Source of the DNA: Burkholderiales bacterium
GTDB lineage: Bacteria > Pseudomonadota > Gammaproteobacteria > Burkholderiales > Burkholderiaceae_D
Direction: 5' to 3'
Assembly (NCBI GenBank): GCA_026399895.1
Contig: JAPLQC010000005.1
Location: forward strand, 1-33,905
Length of the DNA: 33,905 bases
A model generated the notes under the pieces. The model saw only the letters and a program-made list of their open reading frames with translations. It searched no databases and was not told the origin of the DNA. Position 1 is the stretch's first letter. Each line of letters begins with the position of its first letter. Position numbers and translations under genes: made by a program. Of the stretch, positions 26,626 through 33,905 are shown in pieces.

Positions 26626-29600
26626 TGCAGAGCGGGCAGCGCTTTATCGATGAAACCCCCGTCACTGCAGAGCAGTTTGTCAGTGTCGCTGCGGATCCGA
26701 GTCGTTCTGTCTTGGTCGAGGCGTGTGCCGGTAGTGGTAAGACCTGGTTATTGGTATCGCGCATGTTGCGGCTGTTATTGGAAGGTGCACAACCTGCGGA
26801 GATGCTTGCGATTACCTTCACGCGCAAAGCAGCGGATGAGATGCGTGACCGGCTACTGCGTTTGCTACGTCAGTTGGCGCTCGAGACAAGTGATGAGCAG
26901 GTGGTAGATGAACTCATGCAGCGCGGCTTGTCAGCGGCGCAGGCGCGGCAGTATCTGCCACGTGCAAAGCAATTGTATGGCGATGTATTGGCTAGTCCGC
27001 ATGGCTTATCGGTTGATACCTTTCATAGCTGGTTTATTCGACTGCTACAGATTGCACCACTCGCTGCGGGGATACCGCATGGCTTGACGCTTGAAGAAAG
27101 CGTCACCGAGATTCGCGAGGCGGCTTGGTTAAGATTTTTCAAGTCCTTGAGTCAGCCAGAAAATGCTCAGCTGCGCGATGCGCTAATGACGGTGTATGCA
27201 ATCGCTGGCGATGGTGGCGGTAAAGACTTGCTGAATGAGTTTCTCGATCAACGTGCCGAGTGGGAGATTTTGTGTGAGCACGACGATCCGCAGCAACAAC
27301 TGATCACGCTCTGTGGTGAGGATGGTGAGCGCGATGCACGACTTAGTTTTTGGGGCGATCAGCAGGCGGTGGGCTTGGCAACGCGGGTGGCCCGCGTCTT
27401 GGGTGCGGGGACTGATAAGCAACAAACACACGCTGATGAAATTATCCAAACGCTCGGCGCTGATCCTAGCCTTGAATCGTTTGATCGTTTGTGCACCGCG
27501 TGCCTGACAAAGAGCGGCGAACCCCGTGCCATAACAATCACCAAGGCGCAGCGGGCGGCGCTGGCTGAAACTGACCTTGACCGCTTCCCATCAGATTGGG
27601 CTTCGCTTTGCGAGGCTTTGATCAATCTACGTGCGCGTAGCAGCGAAATGACTGTTCGCCAGTTGAACCTGGCTGTGTTTACGGTTGGCGCCGCGCTGAT
27701 AGATCATTATCACTCAGTGAAAGCTGATCAGCGCAAGCTCGACTTTGCCGACCTTGAGTTGCAGGCTTGGCGTCTCCTGTCTGATTCAGAACACGCCGCG
27801 TATTTGCATGCGCGGATTGACGCCCGCTACAAGCATATTTTGATTGATGAATTTCAGGATACCAATCCACTGCAGTGGCAAATTGTGCGTGCTTGGTTGG
27901 ATGCCTACGGCCACGATGCCCAGCGACCCAGTGTCTTTATTGTTGGTGATCCCAAGCAATCGATTTATCGTTTCCGACGCGCAGAGCCACGTGTGTTTCA
28001 GGCGGCACGCGAATTATTGAAGCCCTTTGGCGCAGTAGATCTTCGAACCAGCATTACCTATCGAAATGCAGTTGCTATCGTTGCTGCACTCAACCAGACG
28101 ATGGGCGGCAACCGGCTGTATGCCGAGCAGGCAACCACATCCAGCGCCGAGGGTGCGGTATGGCGTTTGCCTTTGCTGCGTGAAGAAAAAATATCGGCGC
28201 CGCAGGCAAATGGCTTTTCATTGCGTGACCCGCTCAGTCAAGCGCCGATTGAGCTGGAAGATCTCAGGCGCGAGAAAGAGGGCGTGCAGGTAGCTTATGC
28301 CTTGCATCAGGCGCGTCAGCAATTCAGCCAGTCCGGCCAAGCATTGTCATGGTCGAACATGATGATTCTGGTGCGTAGTCGAACCCATCTTGCTTCTGTT
28401 GAACGAGGACTCAGATCGGTCGGTATACCTTTCGTCAGTAGTCGCGCAGGGGGATTGCTGGATACGCTTGAAGCGGGTGATCTGATCGCACTGTTGCGCT
28501 GGTTGACGATGCCGGCTGATGATCTTGCTTTAGCGCGTGTGTTGAAGTCACCGATCGGTGGTTGTGCGGATGAGGAACTAGTTAATCTAGCCGTAGACGA
28601 TCGTCACGCGCACTGGTGGCAGCGACTGCAGCAGCGTGTCAGTGAACAAACAGCATCGTCGGCAGCGATCCGTTTGCACGATTTGTTGCTACGTTGGTTA
28701 GCCTATTCTGCTTATTTACCAGTCCATGATCTGTTGGATCGTGTCATCCATGAGGGTGAGCTACTGCAGCGCTATGCAGGCGCCTCGCCGCGTGAGACGC
28801 GAGCGCAAGTCTTGGGCAATCTGGAAGCATTTGTTGCACTTTCACTCGCCTTGGATGCCGGACGTTATCCGAGTATTGCGCGCTTTCTCGAGCACCTCAG
28901 ACGTCGTCAGCGCGGTAGCGAGCGCGATGCGCCGGATGAGGCAGACGTCGACGCTGCGACCGATGCAGTGCGTATTCTCACTATTCATGCCGCCAAAGGA
29001 TTGGAAGCGGCGGTGGTGGTGCTGATGGGCGCGAACCATAGCGATGCAGGCGCTGAAAAAGCTGGTGTGCTATGTGATTGGCCGCAAGACGCACCCGCGC
29101 CGGTTCATTTTTCGGTATTCGGCAAAAAAGCTGAGCGAGGCGCTGCTCGTGACAAATGGTTTGCGCAGGAAGAAGCGTTCAGAAATCAAGAGAACTGGAA
29201 CCTGCTGTATGTGGCAGCAACGCGCGCGCGGCAACTCTTAATCATTAGTGGTGCACACACGGGTAAAGATGACGATGGCGGTGTGAAACCGGACAGCTGG
29301 TATGAGCGGCTGCTATCGGTGGCAGAGTTCGAGCCCGCGCCAGCGTTGTCGTCACAGGAGGATGTCACTGGTCACTTCGCGCTCCCGCTGTTTCAACCAA
29401 GGACATTCCCATTACCGACGGTGGTGGGTGAGCCAGATAATCAAGCGACGCTGGAAGGTAAGCGTTTGCATGCCTTAATGGAGCGCCTGACTGCACCCGG
29501 TACATGGCCGATTGCGATGCCGTCAGTTCAGCGTGCCGCGCGGTGGTTGTTGTGCACGGAGCCCGAAGCAAGTGTCGTGTGCGAGCAGGCGGCCCAGATT

Positions 29601-29903
29601 CTCGGCAGCGCTGAATTGCAGCGTTTTTACGACCCCGCTGCCTACAGCTTCGCGCACAACGAGCTGGAGCTGGTTCACAACGGCGAGTGGATGCGTATCG
29701 ACCGACTGGTGGCATTCGAGGATGCATTGTGGGTACTGGATTACAAGCGCAGTCTGCTCGAACAGCAGCAAGCTGCCTACTGGCAGCAGCTTGAGCGCTA
29801 CCGCGCGGCCTGCCTGGCGCTGTTCCCAGGTAAGCCCGTACACACTGCGCTGATTACCGTGGATGGCCAACTGCACCGGCCTGAGCCCAGCGAAAGTGCC
29901 TAG
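26625..29903 (+). CDS. addA: AddA-type UvrD-family helicase-nuclease
   Basis: The 1092-residue protein is the motor and second nuclease of AddAB. Walker A is EACAGSGKTW with Lys39, motif Ia is AITFTRKAADEMRDRL, and Walker B is ILIDEFQDTNP with Asp408 and Glu409. GDPKQSIYRFRRAEP (motif III) and LTIHAAKGLEAAVVVL (motif V) are present. NLLYVAATRARQLL is motif VI. The C-terminal nuclease has His949 in GKRLHALMERL and the pair Asp1039/Lys1041 in VLDYKRS. Two in-frame GTG codons precede the ATG at 26625. I chose that ATG because it overlaps the addB stop and lies 7 bases after AAGGGGG. Confidence 0.95.
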   Translation: MQSGQRFIDETPVTAEQFVSVAADPSRSVLVEACAGSGKTWLLVSRMLRLLLEGAQPAEMLAITFTRKAADEMRDRLLRLLRQLALETSDEQVVDELMQRGLSAAQARQYLPRAKQLYGDVLASPHGLSVDTFHSWFIRLLQIAPLAAGIPHGLTLEESVTEIREAAWLRFFKSLSQPENAQLRDALMTVYAIAGDGGGKDLLNEFLDQRAEWEILCEHDDPQQQLITLCGEDGERDARLSFWGDQQAVGLATRVARVLGAGTDKQQTHADEIIQTLGADPSLESFDRLCTACLTKSGEPRAITITKAQRAALAETDLDRFPSDWASLCEALINLRARSSEMTVRQLNLAVFTVGAALIDHYHSVKADQRKLDFADLELQAWRLLSDSEHAAYLHARIDARYKHILIDEFQDTNPLQWQIVRAWLDAYGHDAQRPSVFIVGDPKQSIYRFRRAEPRVFQAARELLKPFGAVDLRTSITYRNAVAIVAALNQTMGGNRLYAEQATTSSAEGAVWRLPLLREEKISAPQANGFSLRDPLSQAPIELEDLRREKEGVQVAYALHQARQQFSQSGQALSWSNMMILVRSRTHLASVERGLRSVGIPFVSSRAGGLLDTLEAGDLIALLRWLTMPADDLALARVLKSPIGGCADEELVNLAVDDRHAHWWQRLQQRVSEQTASSAAIRLHDLLLRWLAYSAYLPVHDLLDRVIHEGELLQRYAGASPRETRAQVLGNLEAFVALSLALDAGRYPSIARFLEHLRRRQRGSERDAPDEADVDAATDAVRILTIHAAKGLEAAVVVLMGANHSDAGAEKAGVLCDWPQDAPAPVHFSVFGKKAERGAARDKWFAQEEAFRNQENWNLLYVAATRARQLLIISGAHTGKDDDGGVKPDSWYERLLSVAEFEPAPALSSQEDVTGHFALPLFQPRTFPLPTVVGEPDNQATLEGKRLHALMERLTAPGTWPIAMPSVQRAARWLLCTEPEASVVCEQAAQILGSAELQRFYDPAAYSFAHNELELVHNGEWMRIDRLVAFEDALWVLDYKRSLLEQQQAAYWQQLERYRAACLALFPGKPVHTALITVDGQLHRPEPSESA

Positions 29904-29985
29904 TTCATCGCCATTAGATGCGAAACCGATAACTTTCTCATCCGAACGTGACTGATGAACTTTCGATGACAAGTCCCTGAATGTA

Positions 29986-30014
29986 TTGACGGAAATTCTG
30001 CCGCACGACTATAG
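29986..30014 (+). promoter_or_regulatory. Promoter of the zapB-like/zapA unit
   Basis: TTGACG (29986-29991) and CTATAG (30009-30014) are 17 bases apart; TATAGT one base later is an alternative -10 with an 18-base spacer. The ATG at 30021 begins six bases after CTATAG, which is about where transcription should start, so the message may lack a leader. The rest of the 117-base gap after addA shows nothing else. Confidence 0.6.
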
Positions 30015-30020
30015 TGCCGG

Positions 30021-30233
30021 ATGATTTTCGATTTCCAATCCATGCTTGATAAGGTCAAGCAACTGGCAGAGATGGCGCAGACCTTGCGCAGCGAGAACGC
30101 TGCGCTCCGTAGCGAAGTCGCCGCGCTCACCGAGCAAAACACCCAGCTGGGGCAGCGCATGCAAGAAGCGCACGATCGGGTAGCGAAATTGATCGACAGG
30201 CTGCCCGCTGATGCCGACAGAGAGGCCGCATGA
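30021..30233 (+). CDS. Small coiled-coil protein, TIGR02449/ZapB-like
   Basis: The 70-residue protein is almost entirely a predicted coiled coil (MLDKVKQLAEMAQTLRSEN, then SEVAALTEQNTQLGQRM). It matches the TIGR02449 type of short protein found directly before zapA in beta- and gammaproteobacteria, and it resembles the division protein ZapB. A role at the Z ring is inferred from this position and shape. Its stop codon overlaps the zapA start (ATGA). No Shine-Dalgarno sequence precedes the first ATG. A second in-frame ATG at 30042 (residue 8) would leave about 20 bases of leader but also lacks a Shine-Dalgarno sequence. Confidence 0.8.
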   Translation: MIFDFQSMLDKVKQLAEMAQTLRSENAALRSEVAALTEQNTQLGQRMQEAHDRVAKLIDRLPADADREAA

Positions 30234-30541
30234 CCACGCTCGATGTGACGATCATGGGTCAATCCTACCGTTTGGCCTGCAAAGAAGGTGAAGAGCTCGC
30301 GCTGAAGCAGGCGGTCGCTTACTTGGATGAGCGCATGAATACAGTGCGCGACGCGGGCAAAGTAAAAGGTACCGACAGAATCGCTGTGATGGTTGCCTTG
30401 GGTATTGCAGCTGATTACTTGGCCACCCGAGTGACCGATGGTCCTTTTGCTGATTTACCCGTGGCAGATGTGCGCGAAAAAATCAACGCTATGAATGCTT
30501 TACTTGACGCTGCACTAGCGCCACAAGAAAGATTGTTTTAA
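30230..30541 (+). CDS. zapA: Cell division protein ZapA
   Basis: The 103-residue protein belongs to the ZapA family, which bundles FtsZ filaments at the division site. The N-terminal strand region reads LDVTIMGQSYRLACKEGEE, followed by LKQAVAYLDERMNTVRDAGKV and DRIAVMVALGIAADYL, the conserved core helix. The C-terminal part forms the dimerising coiled coil. It overlaps the upstream coiled-coil gene by four bases and is followed by 6S RNA, an order conserved in many proteobacteria. Confidence 0.93.
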   Translation: MTTLDVTIMGQSYRLACKEGEELALKQAVAYLDERMNTVRDAGKVKGTDRIAVMVALGIAADYLATRVTDGPFADLPVADVREKINAMNALLDAALAPQERLF

Positions 30542-30566
30542 TAGCGTTTTTTGCGCGCTTAGTGAG

Positions 30567-30594
30567 TTGACACATCACGGGATTGCGGTAGACT
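30567..30594 (+). promoter_or_regulatory. Promoter of 6S RNA
   Basis: A perfect -35 TTGACA (30567-30572) and a -10 TAGACT (30589-30594) are separated by 16 bases. The predicted start near 30600 matches the 5' strand of the 6S closing stem. Confidence 0.75.
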
Positions 30595-30599
30595 GAGCT

Positions 30600-30768
30600 C
30601 TCCTGCCGTGTACGCGTTTGCCAATATTCCTTGAACCATTCACGCGCATCGGCTGCGGGATTCGTTTAGTAGGCGTGAGCGTCGCTCGTCCGACGATCCC
30701 AATACTGAACTACTGTGGCCACCTTGAACCGAAAGGTTCGGGATGCCGGCTAGCGGCACAGGCGGGGT
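30600..30768 (+). ncRNA. ssrS: 6S RNA
   Basis: The stretch of about 170 bases directly after zapA has the features of 6S RNA, which mimics an open promoter and sequesters housekeeping RNA polymerase in stationary phase. The 3' strand contains CACCTTGAACC, a short GAAA turn and GGTTCGGGATGCC, closely like the E. coli 6S 3' region. The central part holds the arm CGTCG-CTCGTC-CGACG, like the E. coli arm beside the promoter-mimicking bubble. The 5' strand CTCCTGCCGTG can pair imperfectly with the 3' strand GGCACAGGCGGGG to close the molecule. A strong promoter lies upstream and a terminator just downstream. Ends are estimated within a few bases. Confidence 0.87.
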
Positions 30769-30777
30769 TTTCTTCTG

Positions 30778-30810
30778 GCGGTTGCATGCGTTAAGCTGCA
30801 ACCGCTTTTT
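30778..30810 (+). terminator. Rho-independent terminator after 6S RNA
   Basis: A perfect nine-base-pair stem (GCGGTTGCA/TGCAACCGC) with a ten-base loop is followed by TTTTT. It ends the 6S transcription unit 22 bases before the EVE gene start. Confidence 0.9.
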
Positions 30811-30832
30811 CATTAGCGACGACAAAAACAAG

Positions 30833-31309
30833 ATGCGCTATTGGTTGATGAAATCCGAGCCGGATGAGACAAGCATTGACGATGCTTTGGCCGCCGAAGA
30901 TGCGCGTGTTGCCTGGACAGGTGTACGCAACTATCAGGCACGTAACTTCATGCGCGATGCCATGCAGGTCGGCGATGGTGTCCTGTTTTATCACTCCAGC
31001 TGTGCAGAGCCCGGTATCGCCGGCATCGCAGAGGTGGCGAGTACTAGTTACCCTGACCCGACGCAATTCGATCGACGCAGCCCATATTTCGATTCAGCGG
31101 CGACACCAGAGCAGCCGCGCTGGCTCTTGGTTGATGTTCGCGCATTAAGGAAGACGCGACTGATCTCACTTCCCGAACTGCGGGCACATCCCGAGCTATC
31201 GGACATGATCGTGCTGAAACGCGGTAACCGTTTGTCTATTACGCCAGTTGCCGAGGCAGAGTGGCGCTTCATCCTGCAGAACTTGGCGCCTCTGGCAAAA
31301 AGTCGCTAG
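30833..31309 (+). CDS. EVE domain-containing protein (Thy28-like)
   Basis: The 158-residue protein is a single EVE domain, a relative of PUA and YTH folds that binds modified bases in DNA or RNA. It begins MRYWLMKSEPDETSIDD, followed by WTGVRNYQARNFMRDAMQVGD, VLFYHSSCAEPGIAGIAEV and a C-terminal KRGNRLSITPVAEAEW, all typical. The frame stays open 30 codons upstream to 30743, but that part lies across the 6S RNA end and its terminator. The ATG at 30833 is therefore the start. The physiological ligand is unknown. Confidence 0.92.
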   Translation: MRYWLMKSEPDETSIDDALAAEDARVAWTGVRNYQARNFMRDAMQVGDGVLFYHSSCAEPGIAGIAEVASTSYPDPTQFDRRSPYFDSAATPEQPRWLLVDVRALRKTRLISLPELRAHPELSDMIVLKRGNRLSITPVAEAEWRFILQNLAPLAKSR

Positions 31310-31356
31310 CGTCGCGCAAAAAATCCCTGGCGTAGCAAAAAAAATCGCTGGCGATG
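31303..31356. repeat. Three imperfect A-rich repeats at the end of the EVE gene
   Basis: Three units of about 20 bases follow one another: GGCAAAAAGTCGCTAGCG (starting a few bases before 31303 in the end of the EVE gene), GCAAAAAATCCCTGGCG and GCAAAAAAAATCGCTGGCG. The last contains ATCG-CTGG-CGAT, which on the minus strand is followed by a run of eight T. It may act as a short terminator for the malonyl-CoA synthetase-like gene ending at 31369. Confidence 0.5.
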
Positions 31357-31368
31357 TTGGGTATCAGC

Positions 31369-32886
31369 TTAGACGCTGAACTGTTCTCGCAGAAGATTTT
31401 TCTGTACCTTGCCCATGGTGTTTCGCGGTAGTTCTTTCACCACATGCACGTGTTTGGGCACCTTGAAATTCGCAATCGCGTTTTTCAGCATTTGGATGAT
31501 GGTGTGTTCGGATAGGGTGGCTTCAGCGCGTGGCACGACGACCGCAACCACCGCTTCGCCAAAATCGGGATGCGGCACGCCGATGACCGCTGATTCAAGC
31601 ACACCCGGTAGTTCATCAATGATGGCTTCGATTTCTTTCGGGTAGACGTTATAACCACCGGTGATGATCAGGTCTTTGCTACGGCCGACAATGCTGAGAT
31701 AAAGATCATCATCAAAGAAGCCGACATCGCCTGTTTTGAAGTAGCCGTCATCGGTAAACTCTTCCGCAGTTTTTTCAGGCATCTGCCAGTAGCCCTTGAA
31801 GACATTAGGCCCTTTGACCTGGATCTCACCGACCTCGCCCTTGGCACAAGGCACGCCTTCCGCATTCACCACCCGCACCGATACACCGGGTAGTGCAGGT
31901 CCGACTGTGCCCGGTTTGCGCTCACCGGTATACGGATTCGACGTCAGCATGGCGGTTTCGCTCATGCCGTAGCGCTCCAGAATCTGGCGGCCACTACGCT
32001 TTGCAAATTGCGAGAAAGTATCGGCAAGCAATGGTGCGGAACCTGACACGAACAGACGAACACCCTCACATGACTCACGCCTGAAGTCTGGGTCTGCGAG
32101 CAGGCGCACGTAGTAAGTGGGTACGCCCATGAAGATCGTAGAGCGCGGGAGATGTTGAATCACTTCGGCGCTGTCGAACTTCGACAAGAAAATCATCTTG
32201 CTGCCGTTGTATAGCGCGCCATGCGCTGCCACGAATAGACCATGAATATGAAATAGCGGCAGCGCATGTAGCAGCACATCGCCCTTCTGCCAGTGCCACA
32301 CGTCATGTAATACCGCGATATTTGAAGCGAGATTACCGTGCGTGAGCATGGCGCCCTTGCTTCTACCGGTTGTGCCTGAGGTGTACAAGATGGCAGCAAG
32401 GTCGTCGCCATCACGATGTACTGTCTCGAAGCGATCGCCAAAATGCACTGCACGCGATAGCAGGCTACCGCTGTTACGACCCTGTGTGGGCTCATCGAGT
32501 GTGAAGATATGCGAAGTCCCGCGCGCAAATGCGGTCTGTGCGATCCAGCCAAAATTTTTCGGAGAACACACCACTACCGAAGGCGAAGCATTCTCGATGA
32601 AGTAAGCCATTTCGGCGGCACGATAGGCAGTATTCAAGGGCAGATACACAAACCCAGCGCGTACCGTGGCGAGATACAGCATGAGTGCCTCGGGTGATTT
32701 CTCGACCTGCGCCGCGATTCGCGCACCCGCTGGCAAGTTCAAGCTGGCGAATAGGTTGGCGATTTTTGCGCTGCCGCGTTCCAAATCGCGCCAGCTGTAG
32801 TACAGCCCATCACTGGTTTCTACCCAGCAGTCATCCAGATCGCTAGGAAAGCGTGCTCTGAATAAAGCGTAAAGATTGGCGTTCAC
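31369..32886 (-). CDS. matB: Malonyl-CoA synthetase-like AMP-forming ligase (MatB type)
   Basis: The 505-residue ligase belongs to the AMP-forming acyl-CoA synthetases and most resembles MatB, which makes malonyl-CoA from malonate, ATP and Co[12 protein letters not shown] starts at residue 168. [29 protein letters not shown] and [13 protein letters not shown] are typical. The catalytic lysine in TMGKVQK is residue 493. MatB and short-chain relatives share these motifs, so the substrate is likely but not certain. Its start overlaps the lgt stop codon by four bases (ATGA). No malonate decarboxylase or malonate transporter gene is nearby. Confidence 0.85.
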   Translation of the reverse strand: MNANLYALFRARFPSDLDDCWVETSDGLYYSWRDLERGSAKIANLFASLNLPAGARIAAQVEKSPEALMLYLATVRAGFVYLPLNTAYRAAEMAYFIENASPSVVVCSPKNFGWIAQTAFARGTSHIFTLDEPTQGRNSGSLLSRAVHFGDRFETVHRDGDDLAAILYTSGTTGRSKGAMLTHGNLASNIAVLHDVWHWQKGDVLLHALPLFHIHGLFVAAHGALYNGSKMIFLSKFDSAEVIQHLPRSTIFMGVPTYYVRLLADPDFRRESCEGVRLFVSGSAPLLADTFSQFAKRSGRQILERYGMSETAMLTSNPYTGERKPGTVGPALPGVSVRVVNAEGVPCAKGEVGEIQVKGPNVFKGYWQMPEKTAEEFTDDGYFKTGDVGFFDDDLYLSIVGRSKDLIITGGYNVYPKEIEAIIDELPGVLESAVIGVPHPDFGEAVVAVVVPRAEATLSEHTIIQMLKNAIANFKVPKHVHVVKELPRNTMGKVQKNLLREQFSV

Positions 32887-33710
32887 GATTCAGTGTGTGC
32901 TGCCGTGTCGGGCTCAGGCGATTGACGTCGGTAGGCAACGAGAAGAAGCACGACGCCAAGTGCGATCATCGGCAGCGACAGCATCTGCCCTGCGGATATT
33001 GTCCACGCACCCAAATCAACCTCATAGTCGGGCATGCGGAAGAACTCGGTAAAGAATCGCGCGAAGCCATAGCCTGCAGCGAACAAACCGCTCACTGCAA
33101 GGTAGGGGCGCGCCTTGCGTGCAAACACCCACAGCAGAATAAACAGCAGTACGCCATCTACCAGTGCCTGATAGATGGGTGAGGGATGTCGCGGTAGCGC
33201 GTCTACATTGGGCCAGATCATGGCCCAGGGCAGATCAGCGTCAGCAATCCGACCAGGTAGTTCGGCATTGATGAAATTTCCCATGCGGCCGAAGGCATAA
33301 CCGAGTGGGACGAGCGGCGCAATAAAATCCATCACGTCCATCCAGCGACGGCCGTGCAAACGCGCCCAAAGCCACATGGCAAGCAACACACCCAGAAAGC
33401 CGCCATGAAAGGACATGCCACCTTTCCAGATCGCGATGATTTCATCTGGATTAGCGAGGTAATAGCCGGGGTGATAGAACAAGACCTCGCCAAGACGTCC
33501 GCCAATCACGACACCGAGCACGCCGTAGAACAGTAGGTCATCAATATCTGCGGTGGTCCATCCGTCGCGAGAGATATGGGGCTGACGTATTCGTAAACGT
33601 CCAAGTAGCAAAAACTGCACAAAGGCAGCGAGATACATCAAACCGTACCAGCGAATAGCGAGTGGGCCTATCGCCAGCGCGATCGGGTCGGGCATCGGGT
33701 GAATCAACAT
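32883..33710 (-). CDS. lgt: Phosphatidylglycerol--prolipoprotein diacylglyceryl transferase
   Basis: The 275-residue inner-membrane enzyme adds diacylglycerol to the lipobox cysteine of prolipoproteins, the first step of lipoprotein maturation. It has about seven membrane segments. Family motifs include [12 protein letters not shown] near the N-terminus, [21 protein letters not shown] and the signature [15 protein letters not shown]. The C-terminal region has [12 protein letters not shown]. The start [19 protein letters not shown] is the usual betaproteobacterial one. The downstream ligase gene overlaps its stop codon. The DUF4136 lipoprotein encoded at 1724-2377 would be a substrate. Confidence 0.97.
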   Translation of the reverse strand: MLIHPMPDPIALAIGPLAIRWYGLMYLAAFVQFLLLGRLRIRQPHISRDGWTTADIDDLLFYGVLGVVIGGRLGEVLFYHPGYYLANPDEIIAIWKGGMSFHGGFLGVLLAMWLWARLHGRRWMDVMDFIAPLVPLGYAFGRMGNFINAELPGRIADADLPWAMIWPNVDALPRHPSPIYQALVDGVLLFILLWVFARKARPYLAVSGLFAAGYGFARFFTEFFRMPDYEVDLGAWTISAGQMLSLPMIALGVVLLLVAYRRQSPEPDTAAHTES

Positions 33711-33865
33711 TCAGAAATTCTCTCGCATCAGACAATTAGCAGGGGCGATATTGCAGCAGATCCTTAACGCCGTGTCTCACCGACAAGGCATCGTAGTCGA
33801 CCCCACGGCAGATTGCCACAGCAGTCGAGCATCAGACTTGCGCATGCACTTTCCGGAGATACCAG
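33711..33865. other. Intergenic region upstream of lgt
   Basis: This stretch should hold the lgt promoter on the minus strand. I see no convincing -35/-10 pair, RNA gene or repeat in it. Confidence 0.4.
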
Positions 33866-33905
33866 ATGAATGTAGGCCCTTACGTCGGGAATCATTATTC
33901 TGGTA
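33866..33905 (+). CDS. Possible start of a gene cut by the window end
   Basis: An ATG with GGAGA seven bases upstream opens a frame of 13 codons (MNVGPYVGNHYSG) to the window edge. It is too short to identify. The spaced ribosome binding site is the only support. Confidence 0.3.
   Translation, partial: MNVGPYVGNHYSG

Noticed and set aside
30743..30832. 30-residue N-terminal extension of the EVE protein
   Set aside because: These bases are the 3' end of 6S RNA and a terminator hairpin, and the family starts at MRYWLMKSEP.

Overview
The window looks like a chromosomal segment of a betaproteobacterium, most likely from the order Burkholderiales. This rests on gene content and order: a sulfate operon ending in cysB, a trxA-rho-rpmE2 block, an AddAB pair instead of RecBCD, and zapA followed by 6S RNA and an EVE-domain gene. 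GC content is moderate by eye. Gene density is high, genes are intact, and I see no transposase, integrase, phage gene, CRISPR array or restriction system. It reads as core chromosome. The species cannot be fixed from the sequence alone.

Layout. 1-6.4 kb: the 5' part of a YebC-family regulator (minus), a quinone oxidoreductase, a DUF4136 lipoprotein (minus), aminopeptidase N, class 1 fructose-1,6-bisphosphatase and tRNA-Thr(CGT). 6.4-12.8 kb: a sulfate uptake locus, all on minus, with sbp, an OprO/P-type porin, a terminator, then cysT-cysW-cysA-cysB. A 43-base element is shared, ungapped, by the sbp and cysT upstream regions and is a candidate CysB operator. 13-16.1 kb: an acyl-CoA ligase divergent from sbp, and an MFS transporter (minus). 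16.3-18.3 kb: serC, an unrecognised protein and a small proline-rich ORF. 18.3-21.4 kb (minus): an ArnT-like membrane glycosyltransferase overlapping a MATE transporter. 21.5-23.6 kb (minus): trxA, rho and zinc-independent-type L31.

23.9-29.9 kb: addB and addA, overlapping, encode a double-strand-break repair helicase-nuclease. 30.0-31.3 kb: a small coiled-coil protein and ZapA (overlapping), 6S RNA with a good promoter and terminator, and an EVE-domain protein. 31.4-33.7 kb (minus): lgt overlapping a malonyl-CoA-synthetase-like ligase. The last 195 bases hold no certain gene; a short reading frame may begin at 33866.

No clearly new multi-gene system was found. The best leads are the shared sulfate-locus element, the porin between sbp and the permease genes, the possible leaderless start of the zapB-like gene, and the unknown pair downstream of serC.
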